In this document: positions 1 through 7,561 of the stretch, piece by piece
How the letters are laid out: each line of letters begins with the position of its first letter
How positions within the stretch are numbered: the stretch's first letter is position 1
NCBI RefSeq assembly: GCF_000525775.1
Contig: NZ_JALU01000002.1
Coordinates: 1 to 64,000, forward strand
Length of the DNA: 64,000 bases
Reading direction: 5' to 3'
Origin: Mogibacterium timidum ATCC 33093
Lineage (GTDB): Bacteria; Bacillota; Clostridia; Peptostreptococcales; Anaerovoracaceae
Program-made: the position numbers and the translations under genes
Notes under the pieces: generated by a model
What the model was told of the DNA's origin: nothing
The model's input: only the letters and a program-made list of their open reading frames with translations
Database searches by the model: none

Positions 1-128
1 TCTATTCTTTCATTACAAGCCTTGCAATAGATATGTCCGTCTTTTTCATAGTGCGTTTCTTTGTTGTAGGTAAAATCTGTACCCTCTATTTTTGTAGTTA
101 CCATATTTTGATTATCTCTGTTATTCAT
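1..128 (-). CDS. DnaC-like helicase loader, N-terminal part only (runs off window)
   Basis: The 42 visible codons encode an N-terminus that resembles residues 9-37 of the complete DnaC-like protein at 17099..17950: an acidic and aromatic stretch, then YEKDGHIYCKACNER, with a CxxC zinc-finger half. Such proteins are AAA+ ATPases that load the replicative helicase at the element's origin. I place the start at the ATG ending at 128, because the other in-frame ATG (137) lies only one base from the GGAG box. It follows the replisome organizer gene, the same order as the second copy of this module near 18 kb. The Walker motifs are outside the window. Confidence 0.6.
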   Translation of the reverse strand, partial: MNNRDNQNMVTTKIEGTDFTYNKETHYEKDGHIYCKACNERI

Positions 129-258
129 AACTTTCATTCTCCTTTTTCCTGTTAAGTGGTGGAATGCGTTTTAAGGCTTGTTTTTTGTCTTATCCATATT
201 CTGTACCTCTTTTGGCTTTAACGCTCTAAAAACACCTTTCCACCTCGTTATATGATAG

Positions 259-1011
259 TTATAGACTGTCGCTATCCTCATAGTCGGTTGAGTAGGTTTT
301 AGAACTTACATTTTGAATGTTTTTCTGTGTTAGTTTCTCTTTGTCCTGTTCATACCAATTAAGGATTGTTACATAATGGTCTTGATAGTCTTTTCCTGAA
401 CTTTTGATATATCTTGATAGCTTTTCAATCATCGTATCTGTATGAGCTTGCAGCTTACCTTGCAACTTTTGGTATTCTTCATCGGTTAAGCGGATATTTT
501 GATATTCTCCATAAAGGATTGGGGGTAGGATTTTGTCCTTTTCTTTCTCTCCCTCTTTCTCTAACTCTATATCTATCTCTTTCTCTTTCTCTTGTCGGAC
601 ACCAAGTAGACAAGGTGAGGACATTGTCCTATCTGTTAATACTTTTCTTTGCTCTCTGTATCTTCTTTTTTTAGCTGCCCAGTCTGTTTCCGTTCCAATT
701 AGATTTGGTAGTTCTGTAAGAAAATACTCATCTTCCGTTATAGCTTCTAACAATCCTACTCTTTCTAAATATTGAAGAGTTAATGCAATATCATCTTCTG
801 CTTCGTCAATCACAAGTGCCAACTCTTTAATAAAACTTTCATCAACCTTTTCAAAATATAGTTTCCCCTCATCTCTTAGGCTTAGTAAAAGTAATTTCAA
901 GTAGATAATTGTGTATGTTCCGCCTGCTGATATTTTTCTAAGTCTTCTCATACGAATATCTGCAAAAAAGTCTTCTTTTAACTTTAGCCAATAATATCTT
1001 TTATCCGCCAT
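259..1011 (-). CDS. Phage replisome organizer family protein (element replication initiator)
   Basis: 250 residues from the ATG at 1011, which has a GAGGAG box six bases upstream; an upstream in-frame start at 1050 has no such box. The first 120 residues (RYYWLKLKEDFF... then a winged-helix-like segment) match the phage replisome organizer N-terminal family, which binds an origin and recruits helicase loader and helicase. The middle is a charged Glu/Lys linker. The C-terminal segment (EKLSRYIKSSGKDYQDH, then ILNWYEQD) closely resembles the C-terminus of the RepA-type initiator at 17947..18717, although the N-terminal domains differ. The next gene is the DnaC-like loader, as expected for a replication module. 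Confidence 0.72.
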   Translation of the reverse strand: MADKRYYWLKLKEDFFADIRMRRLRKISAGGTYTIIYLKLLLLSLRDEGKLYFEKVDESFIKELALVIDEAEDDIALTLQYLERVGLLEAITEDEYFLTELPNLIGTETDWAAKKRRYREQRKVLTDRTMSSPCLLGVRQEKEKEIDIELEKEGEKEKDKILPPILYGEYQNIRLTDEEYQKLQGKLQAHTDTMIEKLSRYIKSSGKDYQDHYVTILNWYEQDKEKLTQKNIQNVSSKTYSTDYEDSDSL

Positions 1012-1125
1012 TTTTATCTCCTCTCTTTTCTTATGAAAAGGTAGTAACAAATCGTTACCCCCCTACCATCGTGAAACACGACATCAGTTATATGAGTCCC
1101 TAAAACAAGGACTTGTCTTACACCC

Positions 1126-1237
1126 ATATTCCCAAAATGGAAATGTGCCTTATTCTATAAAACAATGTATCAGCTTATACCTGCGTTCCCATAATGGGTA
1201 CGAAGCCTTATGCATTGAAACAAGGTGTCAGCTTATA
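1126..1237. repeat. Imperfect tandem repeat upstream of the replisome organizer
   Basis: Two adjacent copies of about 54 bp (1126-1179 and 1183-1237) share TTCCCA-AATGG, GCCTTAT and AAACAA-GT-TCAGCTTATA at the same spacing. A shorter third piece with the same end (CATCAGTTATATGA) lies at about 1071-1095. The repeats fill most of the 275-bp gap between the relaxase stop and the replisome organizer start. This position suits initiator-binding iterons or an origin, but function is inferred from position only. Confidence 0.5.
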
Positions 1238-1286
1238 TGACTGAATGATTTGTTCACCCACTTAAATGTTGTCCTATTTTAGGATT

Positions 1287-2921
1287 TCATCTTTCTTCAT
1301 TTCTGTAATAATCTTTTGTTTTTTCTTTTCTCTGCTCATATTTTGCACCTTGCTCTTGGTATTTTTTTAGCTGTGCAATAACGCTCGGCTTTTCTCCTCT
1401 CTTAATTGCCTTGTCTATCTCAATGGATAAATCTATGCCATAATCATCATTAACAGTCTTAACTGCATATTTGATATGGTTAATACTTTCGTATTCTTCT
1501 TTGATGGATTGAGATTGATTGTTTAGCTTGGTAATTTCATCTTCAAGATTTTCAATTTCCTTTTGCCAATCTTTAGACTTGATAGCCGATGAACCTGTTA
1601 TCTTTTCAAGGATTGCCCTTGCTCTTTTGTACTTGTCTATCTGTTCTTTATGGGAATTGTAAAAGCTATCTTTGAATAGGCTCTTGCTGTTCCATTCCTC
1701 AAAGATTTGTTTGTTATCCTTAATGATGTCTGCATATACAAAACACTTATTTAGGCTTTCTATTCTTGTAGTTTTAGCCTTAATGTCTTGACTGATTTTC
1801 TTGTTTTGGGATTGTAAGGTGTTTATCTTTTCTTGTAGGTCAGCTATGGTTCTAAGGTTATTGTCTTTCAAATAATAGATTGCTTTTACAAACCTTTTAA
1901 GGTCCGCATTTCCCTTTTTTATCTGTCCATAGTAGGATAGATTTTTTGTTTTTTCTCCCTGTATATCATTGTAGATTGAGATGTATTCATAGAGATTAAA
2001 GAGTTCTGCTTTGTTATCTATTTCATCTTGCCTTGTCTGTTTATACTGTTCGTACTTTTCAAATAAGGCTTTTGAAAAATCACTTATCCAAGATGTGAGT
2101 TCTGTAATTCTTTCTCTAATAGCTTTGACTAAGGAATTATGCTTTTTGATTTCTCTGTTGATATTCCCTTTATCCGTTTCAATACCTTTTCTTTCTAAGG
2201 CACTGGCACTTGCTCCTAAATGAATGGTTGGGATTTCTTCTACGCCCTGTCTTTCAAAGGAACGATGGTCTACTCTTTTTTCAAAGTTATTTTTCTCTAA
2301 ATACTGATTGCAAAGAGTGGCAAAACTTTCTCGCCATTTCTCTGCGTTACCTCTATCGTTCCAGTCTGTCAGCTCAACTTTTCTTGTTTTCGGTTTCCCA
2401 TTTTTATTTAGAATTTTATTGCCATAATCATCAAGAATATATTCTTTTTTTGACTTTGCTTGCCACTGTCCTTTTTCATTTATCGGTCTAAGGGTTGTCA
2501 TTATATGAGCGTGAATATTGTTGTTACCCTCATTACTTTCATCGTGTATGGCAAGGTCTACTATCATTCCTTTTGATACAAAGTTCTCCTGTATGAAGTC
2601 TGTAATGAGTTTCTTATTTTCTTCAAAGGATAATTCTTTTGGTAGGGATATGATAAAGTTTCTTGCAAGCTGGGCATTGCTTGCTTTTTCGTTTAGTTCA
2701 ACAATATTCCATAGAGTTGCTCTATCTTTTAGGTTAATTGGTATGTTTTCCGGCAAGAATATTTCTGAATGAAGTAGTCCTTTTTTGTTGTGATAGTCGT
2801 GGGTTACTCCGTCCCATTCATTTGTTATTTTTTCACAGGATATATAGGCTGCACTTGCGACTGCACTTTTACTTTTTCCTCTACTTATCATTGATATACT
2901 AAAGTGAAAATTGTTTGCCAT
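1287..2921 (-). CDS. MobA/MobL family relaxase
   Basis: Conjugative relaxase of the second element, 544 residues from the ATG at 2921, nine bases after an AAGGAG box (the in-frame ATG at 2930 touches that box). The N-terminus has the MobA/MobL layout: RGKSKSAV, a likely catalytic Tyr at residue 26 in AAYISCEK, and the metal-binding histidines in AIHDESNEG followed by NIHAHIMT at about 126-141. The C-terminal half is a long coiled coil. It nicks oriT and leads the transferred strand. The oriT candidate at 3317-3359 lies just upstream. It is a clear paralogue of the relaxase at 11348..12808 (shared VDHRSFERQG and EIPTIHLG blocks) but well diverged. Confidence 0.93.
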   Translation of the reverse strand: MANNFHFSISMISRGKSKSAVASAAYISCEKITNEWDGVTHDYHNKKGLLHSEIFLPENIPINLKDRATLWNIVELNEKASNAQLARNFIISLPKELSFEENKKLITDFIQENFVSKGMIVDLAIHDESNEGNNNIHAHIMTTLRPINEKGQWQAKSKKEYILDDYGNKILNKNGKPKTRKVELTDWNDRGNAEKWRESFATLCNQYLEKNNFEKRVDHRSFERQGVEEIPTIHLGASASALERKGIETDKGNINREIKKHNSLVKAIRERITELTSWISDFSKALFEKYEQYKQTRQDEIDNKAELFNLYEYISIYNDIQGEKTKNLSYYGQIKKGNADLKRFVKAIYYLKDNNLRTIADLQEKINTLQSQNKKISQDIKAKTTRIESLNKCFVYADIIKDNKQIFEEWNSKSLFKDSFYNSHKEQIDKYKRARAILEKITGSSAIKSKDWQKEIENLEDEITKLNNQSQSIKEEYESINHIKYAVKTVNDDYGIDLSIEIDKAIKRGEKPSVIAQLKKYQEQGAKYEQRKEKTKDYYRNEER

Positions 2922-3023
2922 TTGTATCATCTCCTTATTTTTTTGTTGTTTTAGATGTCGGTATTAAAAATACTTTTGATTTTCTGTAAACTGAATGAGC
3001 GTTTTGAAACGATACAATAGAAA

Positions 3024-3068
3024 AAGCCGACTATACTTTTAACTTTTGTTGTTTCAGTATGTCGGCTT
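3024..3068 (-). terminator. Stem-loop with U-run upstream of relaxase
   Basis: An 8-bp perfect stem (AAGCCGAC / GTCGGCTT) with a 29-base loop. Read on the minus strand, a T5 run and CTATTG follow. It lies about 100 bp before the relaxase start, after the oriT. It belongs to a set of similar hairpins between genes in this element nest. Confidence 0.5.
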
Positions 3069-3316
3069 AATGTAAGCTATCCGTTTCAAATTTTTATTGT
3101 CAAGGGTGAGCGATAGCTAATGCACTGAGGCTGCCCCAGCCAATTACCTCCAACGAAAATTTATTTGAGTTGTTGAGATAATTAGGCGAGGGTATTACCC
3201 TTGATGATAAAAAAGCGAATGGATTATATTCAGTTATCTTTTGGTCTTGATATAGAAAAATGCTTCAGCTTTTTTCTTTGCTCCCTGCAAGGGTATTAGC
3301 TTCGCAGAACGCAAGG

Positions 3317-3359
3317 ACACCTAAAGGGTGTATAATTGCGCCCTTAGAAAATCTAAGGG
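3317..3359 (+). other. Candidate origin of transfer (oriT) of the second element
   Basis: Seen: a hairpin (acacc / gggtgt, 3317-3331), then TAATTGCG-CCCTT with a predicted nic after 3340, then a perfect 8-bp hairpin (CCCTTAGA / TCTAAGGG, 3341-3359). Known: RSF1010-type (MOBQ) oriT nic sites read TAAGTGCG-CCCT next to an inverted repeat. The site differs from that at one base and lies between the DUF3847 gene and the relaxase gene, the same place as in the other element. The remaining sequence from 2922 to 3423 holds the 3024-3068 hairpin and no ORF I can support. Confidence 0.6.
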
Positions 3360-3423
3360 ATTGGCGATTATACTATTGTCCTTGCTTTTTTATATTTAGT
3401 ACCTAACAGAACGATTTGTTCAG

Positions 3424-3687
3424 TCATCTTTTTTGAAATACTTCTTGTAGGATACTTTTTATTTCCTCATTGGTTTTCTCGCTTGCTCCCTCGATAAAAC
3501 TTTCAAGAATTGCTCCTCGTTCTATCAATCTATGGTTTCGCTTTTTTCTCTCTTTAAGATTTGCCATTTTCTTTAATTCTTTTTCCCTGTTTTGAAGCTG
3601 AACTAATTTCTTTTCGTATTTTTCTTTTTCCTCTTGTTTACTTTCAATCTCTGCTTTTATCTTTTTAAATTCTATTTTGGTATCCAT
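3424..3687 (-). CDS. DUF3847 family coiled-coil protein
   Basis: 87 residues from the ATG at 3687, with AAGGAG eight bases upstream (an in-frame ATG at 3696 touches that box). Residues 1-45 form a Lys/Glu coiled coil. A basic stretch ERKKRNHRLIERGAILES follows, the hallmark of the DUF3847 proteins found beside MobA/MobL relaxases in clostridial elements. The other element here has its own copy (13046..13366). The location next to oriT suggests an accessory mobilization or oriT-binding role, but no function has been shown to my knowledge. Confidence 0.75.
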   Translation of the reverse strand: MDTKIEFKKIKAEIESKQEEKEKYEKKLVQLQNREKELKKMANLKERKKRNHRLIERGAILESFIEGASEKTNEEIKSILQEVFQKR

Positions 3688-3720
3688 AAAAATCATCTCC
3701 TTTCAAATTTTAGGCATAGA

Positions 3721-3758
3721 AAAAGCGACTAAGATTTCTATTTCTTAATCGCTTTTTA
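3721..3758 (-). terminator. Terminator after the restriction-SEFIR operon
   Basis: A 9-bp stem (AAAAAGCGA / TCGCTTTTT) is extended by TAAG/CTTA after one mismatch, with a T5 run on the minus strand. It begins 13 bases after the SEFIR gene stop codon and ends about 33 bases before the DUF3847 start. It therefore probably ends the defence operon. Confidence 0.75.
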
Positions 3759-3771
3759 GTACTAAATACTT

Positions 3772-4704
3772 TTACCATTCTATATCTTTTGAAATATCTT
3801 CAATTTCTTGATAGTGGCTCTGTATTTTTAATCTTTCTCTTTGCTCAAGTTCACGATTTCTTTTTTCTATTTCTCTTTCTTTTGCATTAGCTTCATTTAC
3901 ACATAGTAGCAATGTATCTCTATGATAAGATTTAACTTCCTCAATGGTAGTTCCATTTAAAATAATTTTATCACCTATTACGCTTGCAATTTTAGGTCTG
4001 TGCATTGTTGTAAATCTTGGAGGACACTTCCACGATTGAATAAATAATTCTTCCCACAATCTACTCGGTATCCTTGAAAGCTTGAACGGTATTTTATATA
4101 ACGCCGAACCTCGTGTGCCATCCATTTTCGGCACAGTAACTTCATTAGTTATAATGCCAATAATTTTTATTTCCTCATCTTCTTTACTCGCTTTGTCTGT
4201 ATTAACATTTTTATTAAATATAGGCATAACGCCAAGTTTGGGCTTGCTTTTTTGCCCATAAATTGTAGCAAGGAGATCTTTTAAATTTTCATCAAATTTA
4301 TCATCACTCTTAAAGTTTATACCAAGCTTTCCAAGCAGGTAAGTTGGTAAACATTCGTCTATTTGTCCTTTTCTAATTATCGGTATAAACTTTTTTTCAT
4401 TTTGGTTTTGAAATAATTCTCCTGCTATAATATGCCCCTCATATCCTACACCGCTTTTTCTATTATTTGCTTTTTCTTTATAACTCGGTGTACAAATAAT
4501 CAATATATAATCCGCATTTGTTATTTCTTGTTCCATGAATTGTGGCAGTCTATCTCCCAGTTCTAAGTCATACTGGTCTATATGAGTATCTACACCATTT
4601 TCTATTAAACAATTAGCAAGTCTTTTTGTCCATTCAATATGTTCTTCATCTTCCCATGAATATGAAATAAAAACTCGTGGTTTGATAGTATCTATATAAC
4701 TCAC
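3772..4704 (-). CDS. SEFIR (TIR-like) domain protein, putative defence effector
   Basis: 310 residues. Residues 10-135 match the SEFIR fold closely: VFISYSWEDEEH at 11-22, HIDQYDLELGDRLPQFME at 41-58, ADYILIICTPSYKEKA at 64-79, GVGYEGHII at 85-93 and KFIPIIRKG at 105-113. Glu89 is a candidate catalytic acid by analogy with TIR NADases. Residues about 178-271 form a second domain I cannot name (ALYKIPFKLSRIPSRLWEEL, GDKIILNGTTIEEVKSYH). The tail is a charged helix. Known: bacterial TIR and SEFIR proteins act in anti-phage abortive infection through NAD+ loss. It is the last gene of the restriction operon, ten bases after the endonuclease stop. The start is GTG at 4704, which directly touches the GGAG box, so the true start is uncertain. 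Confidence 0.82.
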   Translation of the reverse strand: MSYIDTIKPRVFISYSWEDEEHIEWTKRLANCLIENGVDTHIDQYDLELGDRLPQFMEQEITNADYILIICTPSYKEKANNRKSGVGYEGHIIAGELFQNQNEKKFIPIIRKGQIDECLPTYLLGKLGINFKSDDKFDENLKDLLATIYGQKSKPKLGVMPIFNKNVNTDKASKEDEEIKIIGIITNEVTVPKMDGTRGSALYKIPFKLSRIPSRLWEELFIQSWKCPPRFTTMHRPKIASVIGDKIILNGTTIEEVKSYHRDTLLLCVNEANAKEREIEKRNRELEQRERLKIQSHYQEIEDISKDIEW

Positions 4705-4714
4705 CTCCAGTATT

Positions 4715-6400
4715 TTAAGCTAACCAATTTAAAGCTTTCTCGGTTACTTTGCTATACCACTCTTGTTCATCTACTGAGTTGTTAGCAATATCTTGAGAAT
4801 ATTTAAATAAATTCTCAACATGTTTAGGATTAGGTATATAATCTGCTTTATAAGAATCTTCTAACATCTTTTCAAATGTACTTAGCTCGACAGGAACTAT
4901 TACCGATTTACCACCGTAGAATTTTATATTTGTTTTGTGTAACATATAAAAATGGCTTATACATGCTTCATTAATTTTAGGAGCAACAAATAGGCAATAA
5001 GCATTTTTATCACTATCTTTTTTTAATTTAGCCAAATGCCTTGTTACTGGTTCCCCTTCCATTTCATACTGCCTTGCTCCCGAAGCCATAGTAACTTCAA
5101 CAGTCAGTCCAAAATCACCATAATCACAAACAATATCTGCAATATTGCCTTGTGCCGTAGACATAGGCTCTCCATTATCATCAAATTTCAAATTTGCAAC
5201 TATATGTCCACCATCAATCATTGTCATTGCTCTCCAAGTATTCCACTCAAGCATTAAAGGAATATCATATAAATCTTTATTTTTTATATCAGTAAATACA
5301 TTCACTATATCATCATATCTCTTATAGTCCTTTATTGATTTCACTTGTGAATCAAGAATATCAACTTTTCTATTTTCTCTAAGAACATATAATTTATCTT
5401 TTAATTCTAAAACAGATAATTTCTTTAATTCATCGTATGGCAACCTATCATATTCTTGTATTTTTTTAATCAGATTTTCAACATCATCAGTAAACAATTT
5501 AGGAAGTAAAGGATTAAATAAGTATTTTTTATATTTCTCTTCATCTTCTGCAAAAATTGGTTGCTTATCAATGCTGTTCAAAATAAATTCCATTTCTTCC
5601 TTTTTTTCAGGAACAATTGATAAAGATTTGCCACGCTGAGATATATTAACCATACCTGTTGCTCTAATATATCTAAAGCAAGCATCCGTATAATCTCTCA
5701 TTGTAGAAGCTTTTGTTTTCACAAAATTTTTTATACTACTATCATTAGATTCTCTTAATTTTGTTCTACCATTTTTTATATCTTCTGCAAAAATTTCAAG
5801 TACAATTTTTTGTAGATATTTGCCTCTGAAAACTTTATAACTATCAGTCGTTTTTCTTCTTTCTATTCTAAAATTCTCAATTTTATTAACAACCTCGTCA
5901 AATCTATTATAATCAGTCATCTGTAACCCAAACAGCATTACTTCATCAAAACTAAGCGACCCAAACTTTTGTATAAGCCTAAAAATTTCTAAATATGGTT
6001 TAACATTAAAAATGTTATCTTCATTCGCACTCTTAGTATGGTAAGGAGATGGTAATTGAAATTTTAATAATTGTCTTAGTAAAACTTCTTCTTTGTTTTT
6101 TGAATGCAGGAACTCTTTACCAGCTTCTGTTATACTAATATTAGGTTTTAAACTAACAAATCCTAATGCCTTAGGACTCCTGGTTACCCTATCTCTTGCA
6201 GCGAAAGCTAAATCTTTTGCACCTGTTCCCTCAAAAAAGTCTCCTTTAACTAAAGACTCCATAAATTTAATTTGATTATCTGTATTCCATTCCTTTCCTT
6301 CAAACTCATTAAATAATACCTCTATTTCTGGTAACATCTTCATAGGAGTTCTTGGAGACGTTGTGAAAAACAAATATCTACTTCCTGTTAAATTTGCCAC
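4715..6400 (-). CDS. AlwI family type II restriction endonuclease
   Basis: 561 residues from the GTG at 6400, which has an AAAGGTGA box; an in-frame GTG at 6409 overlaps that box. The start (GSRYLFFTTSPRTP) and the block near residues 428-460 (DFGLTVEVTMASG, then EGEPVTRHL) resemble AlwI-type enzymes. These cut outside an asymmetric GGATC site, and the Glu in VEVT fits a PD-(D/E)XK core. The partner is the adjacent Dam-type methyltransferase. A GATC adenine methylase would protect both strands of GGATC, so the pair is plausible with one methylase. Order and spacing (Dam, endonuclease, SEFIR) indicate one transcript. Confidence 0.8.
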   Translation of the reverse strand: MANLTGSRYLFFTTSPRTPMKMLPEIEVLFNEFEGKEWNTDNQIKFMESLVKGDFFEGTGAKDLAFAARDRVTRSPKALGFVSLKPNISITEAGKEFLHSKNKEEVLLRQLLKFQLPSPYHTKSANEDNIFNVKPYLEIFRLIQKFGSLSFDEVMLFGLQMTDYNRFDEVVNKIENFRIERRKTTDSYKVFRGKYLQKIVLEIFAEDIKNGRTKLRESNDSSIKNFVKTKASTMRDYTDACFRYIRATGMVNISQRGKSLSIVPEKKEEMEFILNSIDKQPIFAEDEEKYKKYLFNPLLPKLFTDDVENLIKKIQEYDRLPYDELKKLSVLELKDKLYVLRENRKVDILDSQVKSIKDYKRYDDIVNVFTDIKNKDLYDIPLMLEWNTWRAMTMIDGGHIVANLKFDDNGEPMSTAQGNIADIVCDYGDFGLTVEVTMASGARQYEMEGEPVTRHLAKLKKDSDKNAYCLFVAPKINEACISHFYMLHKTNIKFYGGKSVIVPVELSTFEKMLEDSYKADYIPNPKHVENLFKYSQDIANNSVDEQEWYSKVTEKALNWLA

Positions 6401-6413
6401 GCTAATCACCTTT

Positions 6414-7265
6414 CTAAAAATTCGTAATCAGAACATGCTTGGCTTCTGATTTGAATCTATTCCTAATATTTACTGAATATGCCTTAGCATATTCATGCAC
6501 AATCATATCACCATATAGTTCCTCTATTAACGGCGTTTTGCTAATAACCATAAGTGCCTTAGCATTCAAACGCCTAAAATCTTGTGCTAATTGTCTATGC
6601 ATATCTTCTGTAAATCCATCTTTAGTTTCTATATTTCCATAGTCACTAAAGACACAATCATACGGCGGATCTAAAAACAAAAAATCATCTTCATTTGCCA
6701 TAGCAAATATATCTTTATAGTTAACAGAGTATATTTCGCTCTTTTTTAATAATTCACTATGCTCCTTAGTAATGATTTCTGTATTAAAGTTTTTATAGCG
6801 TCCATAAGGAACATTAAATTTACCATCTTTGTTATACCTTATCATCCCTGAGTATGCCGTCTTATTTATATAGTAATACACAGTTGCTACTTGCAAATCA
6901 CTTTTTGTATTTCCATTAAAAATATCCCTCATTTTATAATAGATAGCTTCATTTTTATCATCAACATGTTTCTTCAATGTCGTTTTCTTTAAAAAATCAA
7001 ACTCTTCTCTATTTTTTTCATATTCTACTTGGATTTTTTTTAATTCCGATTTTACATCAAGAAAATCATTTCTAATTCCTCTATAGAAATCCATCAACGA
7101 TATATTTATGTCATTGATAATTGCATTTTGTGGTTCTAAGTCAAAAAACAAAGCACCACCACCAAAAAATGGCTCAATATATCGACCCTCAAAAGAAGGT
7201 ATATATTTTTTTATTTCTGATAACTCTCGTGATTTCCCTCCACGATATTTCAACATCGGTTTCAT
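6414..7265 (-). CDS. Dam-type DNA adenine N6-methyltransferase (D12 class)
   Basis: 283 residues, the full family length. Motif X is KYRGGKSREL (6-15), the SAM-binding motif I is EPFFGGGALFF (31-41), and the catalytic motif IV is DPPY (199-202). The block NKTAYSGMIRYNKDGKF (134-150) is typical of Dam and DpnM enzymes. It transfers a methyl group from S-adenosylmethionine to adenine, probably in GATC, and so protects the element and host from the adjacent AlwI-type nuclease. Its ATG lies three bases after the stop of the regulator gene, which indicates translational coupling. Confidence 0.93.
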   Translation of the reverse strand: MKPMLKYRGGKSRELSEIKKYIPSFEGRYIEPFFGGGALFFDLEPQNAIINDINISLMDFYRGIRNDFLDVKSELKKIQVEYEKNREEFDFLKKTTLKKHVDDKNEAIYYKMRDIFNGNTKSDLQVATVYYYINKTAYSGMIRYNKDGKFNVPYGRYKNFNTEIITKEHSELLKKSEIYSVNYKDIFAMANEDDFLFLDPPYDCVFSDYGNIETKDGFTEDMHRQLAQDFRRLNAKALMVISKTPLIEELYGDMIVHEYAKAYSVNIRNRFKSEAKHVLITNF

Positions 7266-7268
7266 ATT

Positions 7269-7475
7269 CTATTCACCTTTTTCAATATTCATTATATCGT
7301 TCGGAGTGCAATCTAAGGAAACACAAATTTTAGCGATATTCCTTAAAGATATAAATTCTCCTTTACCCATATTAGCAATACAATTAGCTGACATATCTGC
7401 TATTTCCATTAAATCTTTCTTCTTCATTCCCTTATATTCTAATAAATTCCATAATGGCTGATACGATATTTGCAT
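7269..7475 (-). CDS. XRE/Cro family small regulator of the restriction operon
   Basis: 68 residues from the ATG at 7475, preceded by AAAGGAG. It is a single helix-turn-helix domain of the YozG type (LWNLLEYKGMKKKDL, then GEFISLRNIAKICVSL and TPNDI). First position in the defence operon suggests the role of a restriction control protein that delays or limits nuclease expression. I see no obvious palindromic C-box, so the operator is not identified. Confidence 0.8.
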   Translation of the reverse strand: MQISYQPLWNLLEYKGMKKKDLMEIADMSANCIANMGKGEFISLRNIAKICVSLDCTPNDIMNIEKGE

Positions 7476-7510
7476 TGTAATTTCTCCTTTTGATATTTTT
7501 TGGTATAACA

Positions 7511-7536
7511 AAAAACTTGCAAAAGTGCAAGTTTTT
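7511..7536. terminator. Perfect hairpin between recombinase and defence operon
   Basis: An 11-bp perfect stem (AAAAACTTGCA / TGCAAGTTTTT) with a four-base loop. T-runs flank it on both strands. It lies between the stop of the serine recombinase (7562) and the start of the XRE gene (7475), so it insulates the defence operon from recombinase transcription. Confidence 0.8.
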
Positions 7537-7561
7537 AATAATATACATTTGTTAAGTTTTC

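Noticed and set aside
167-258. Short frame between the replisome organizer and the DnaC-like gene, ending near 167
   Set aside because: Fewer than 25 codons, no proper start codon with a ribosome binding site, and no known product.
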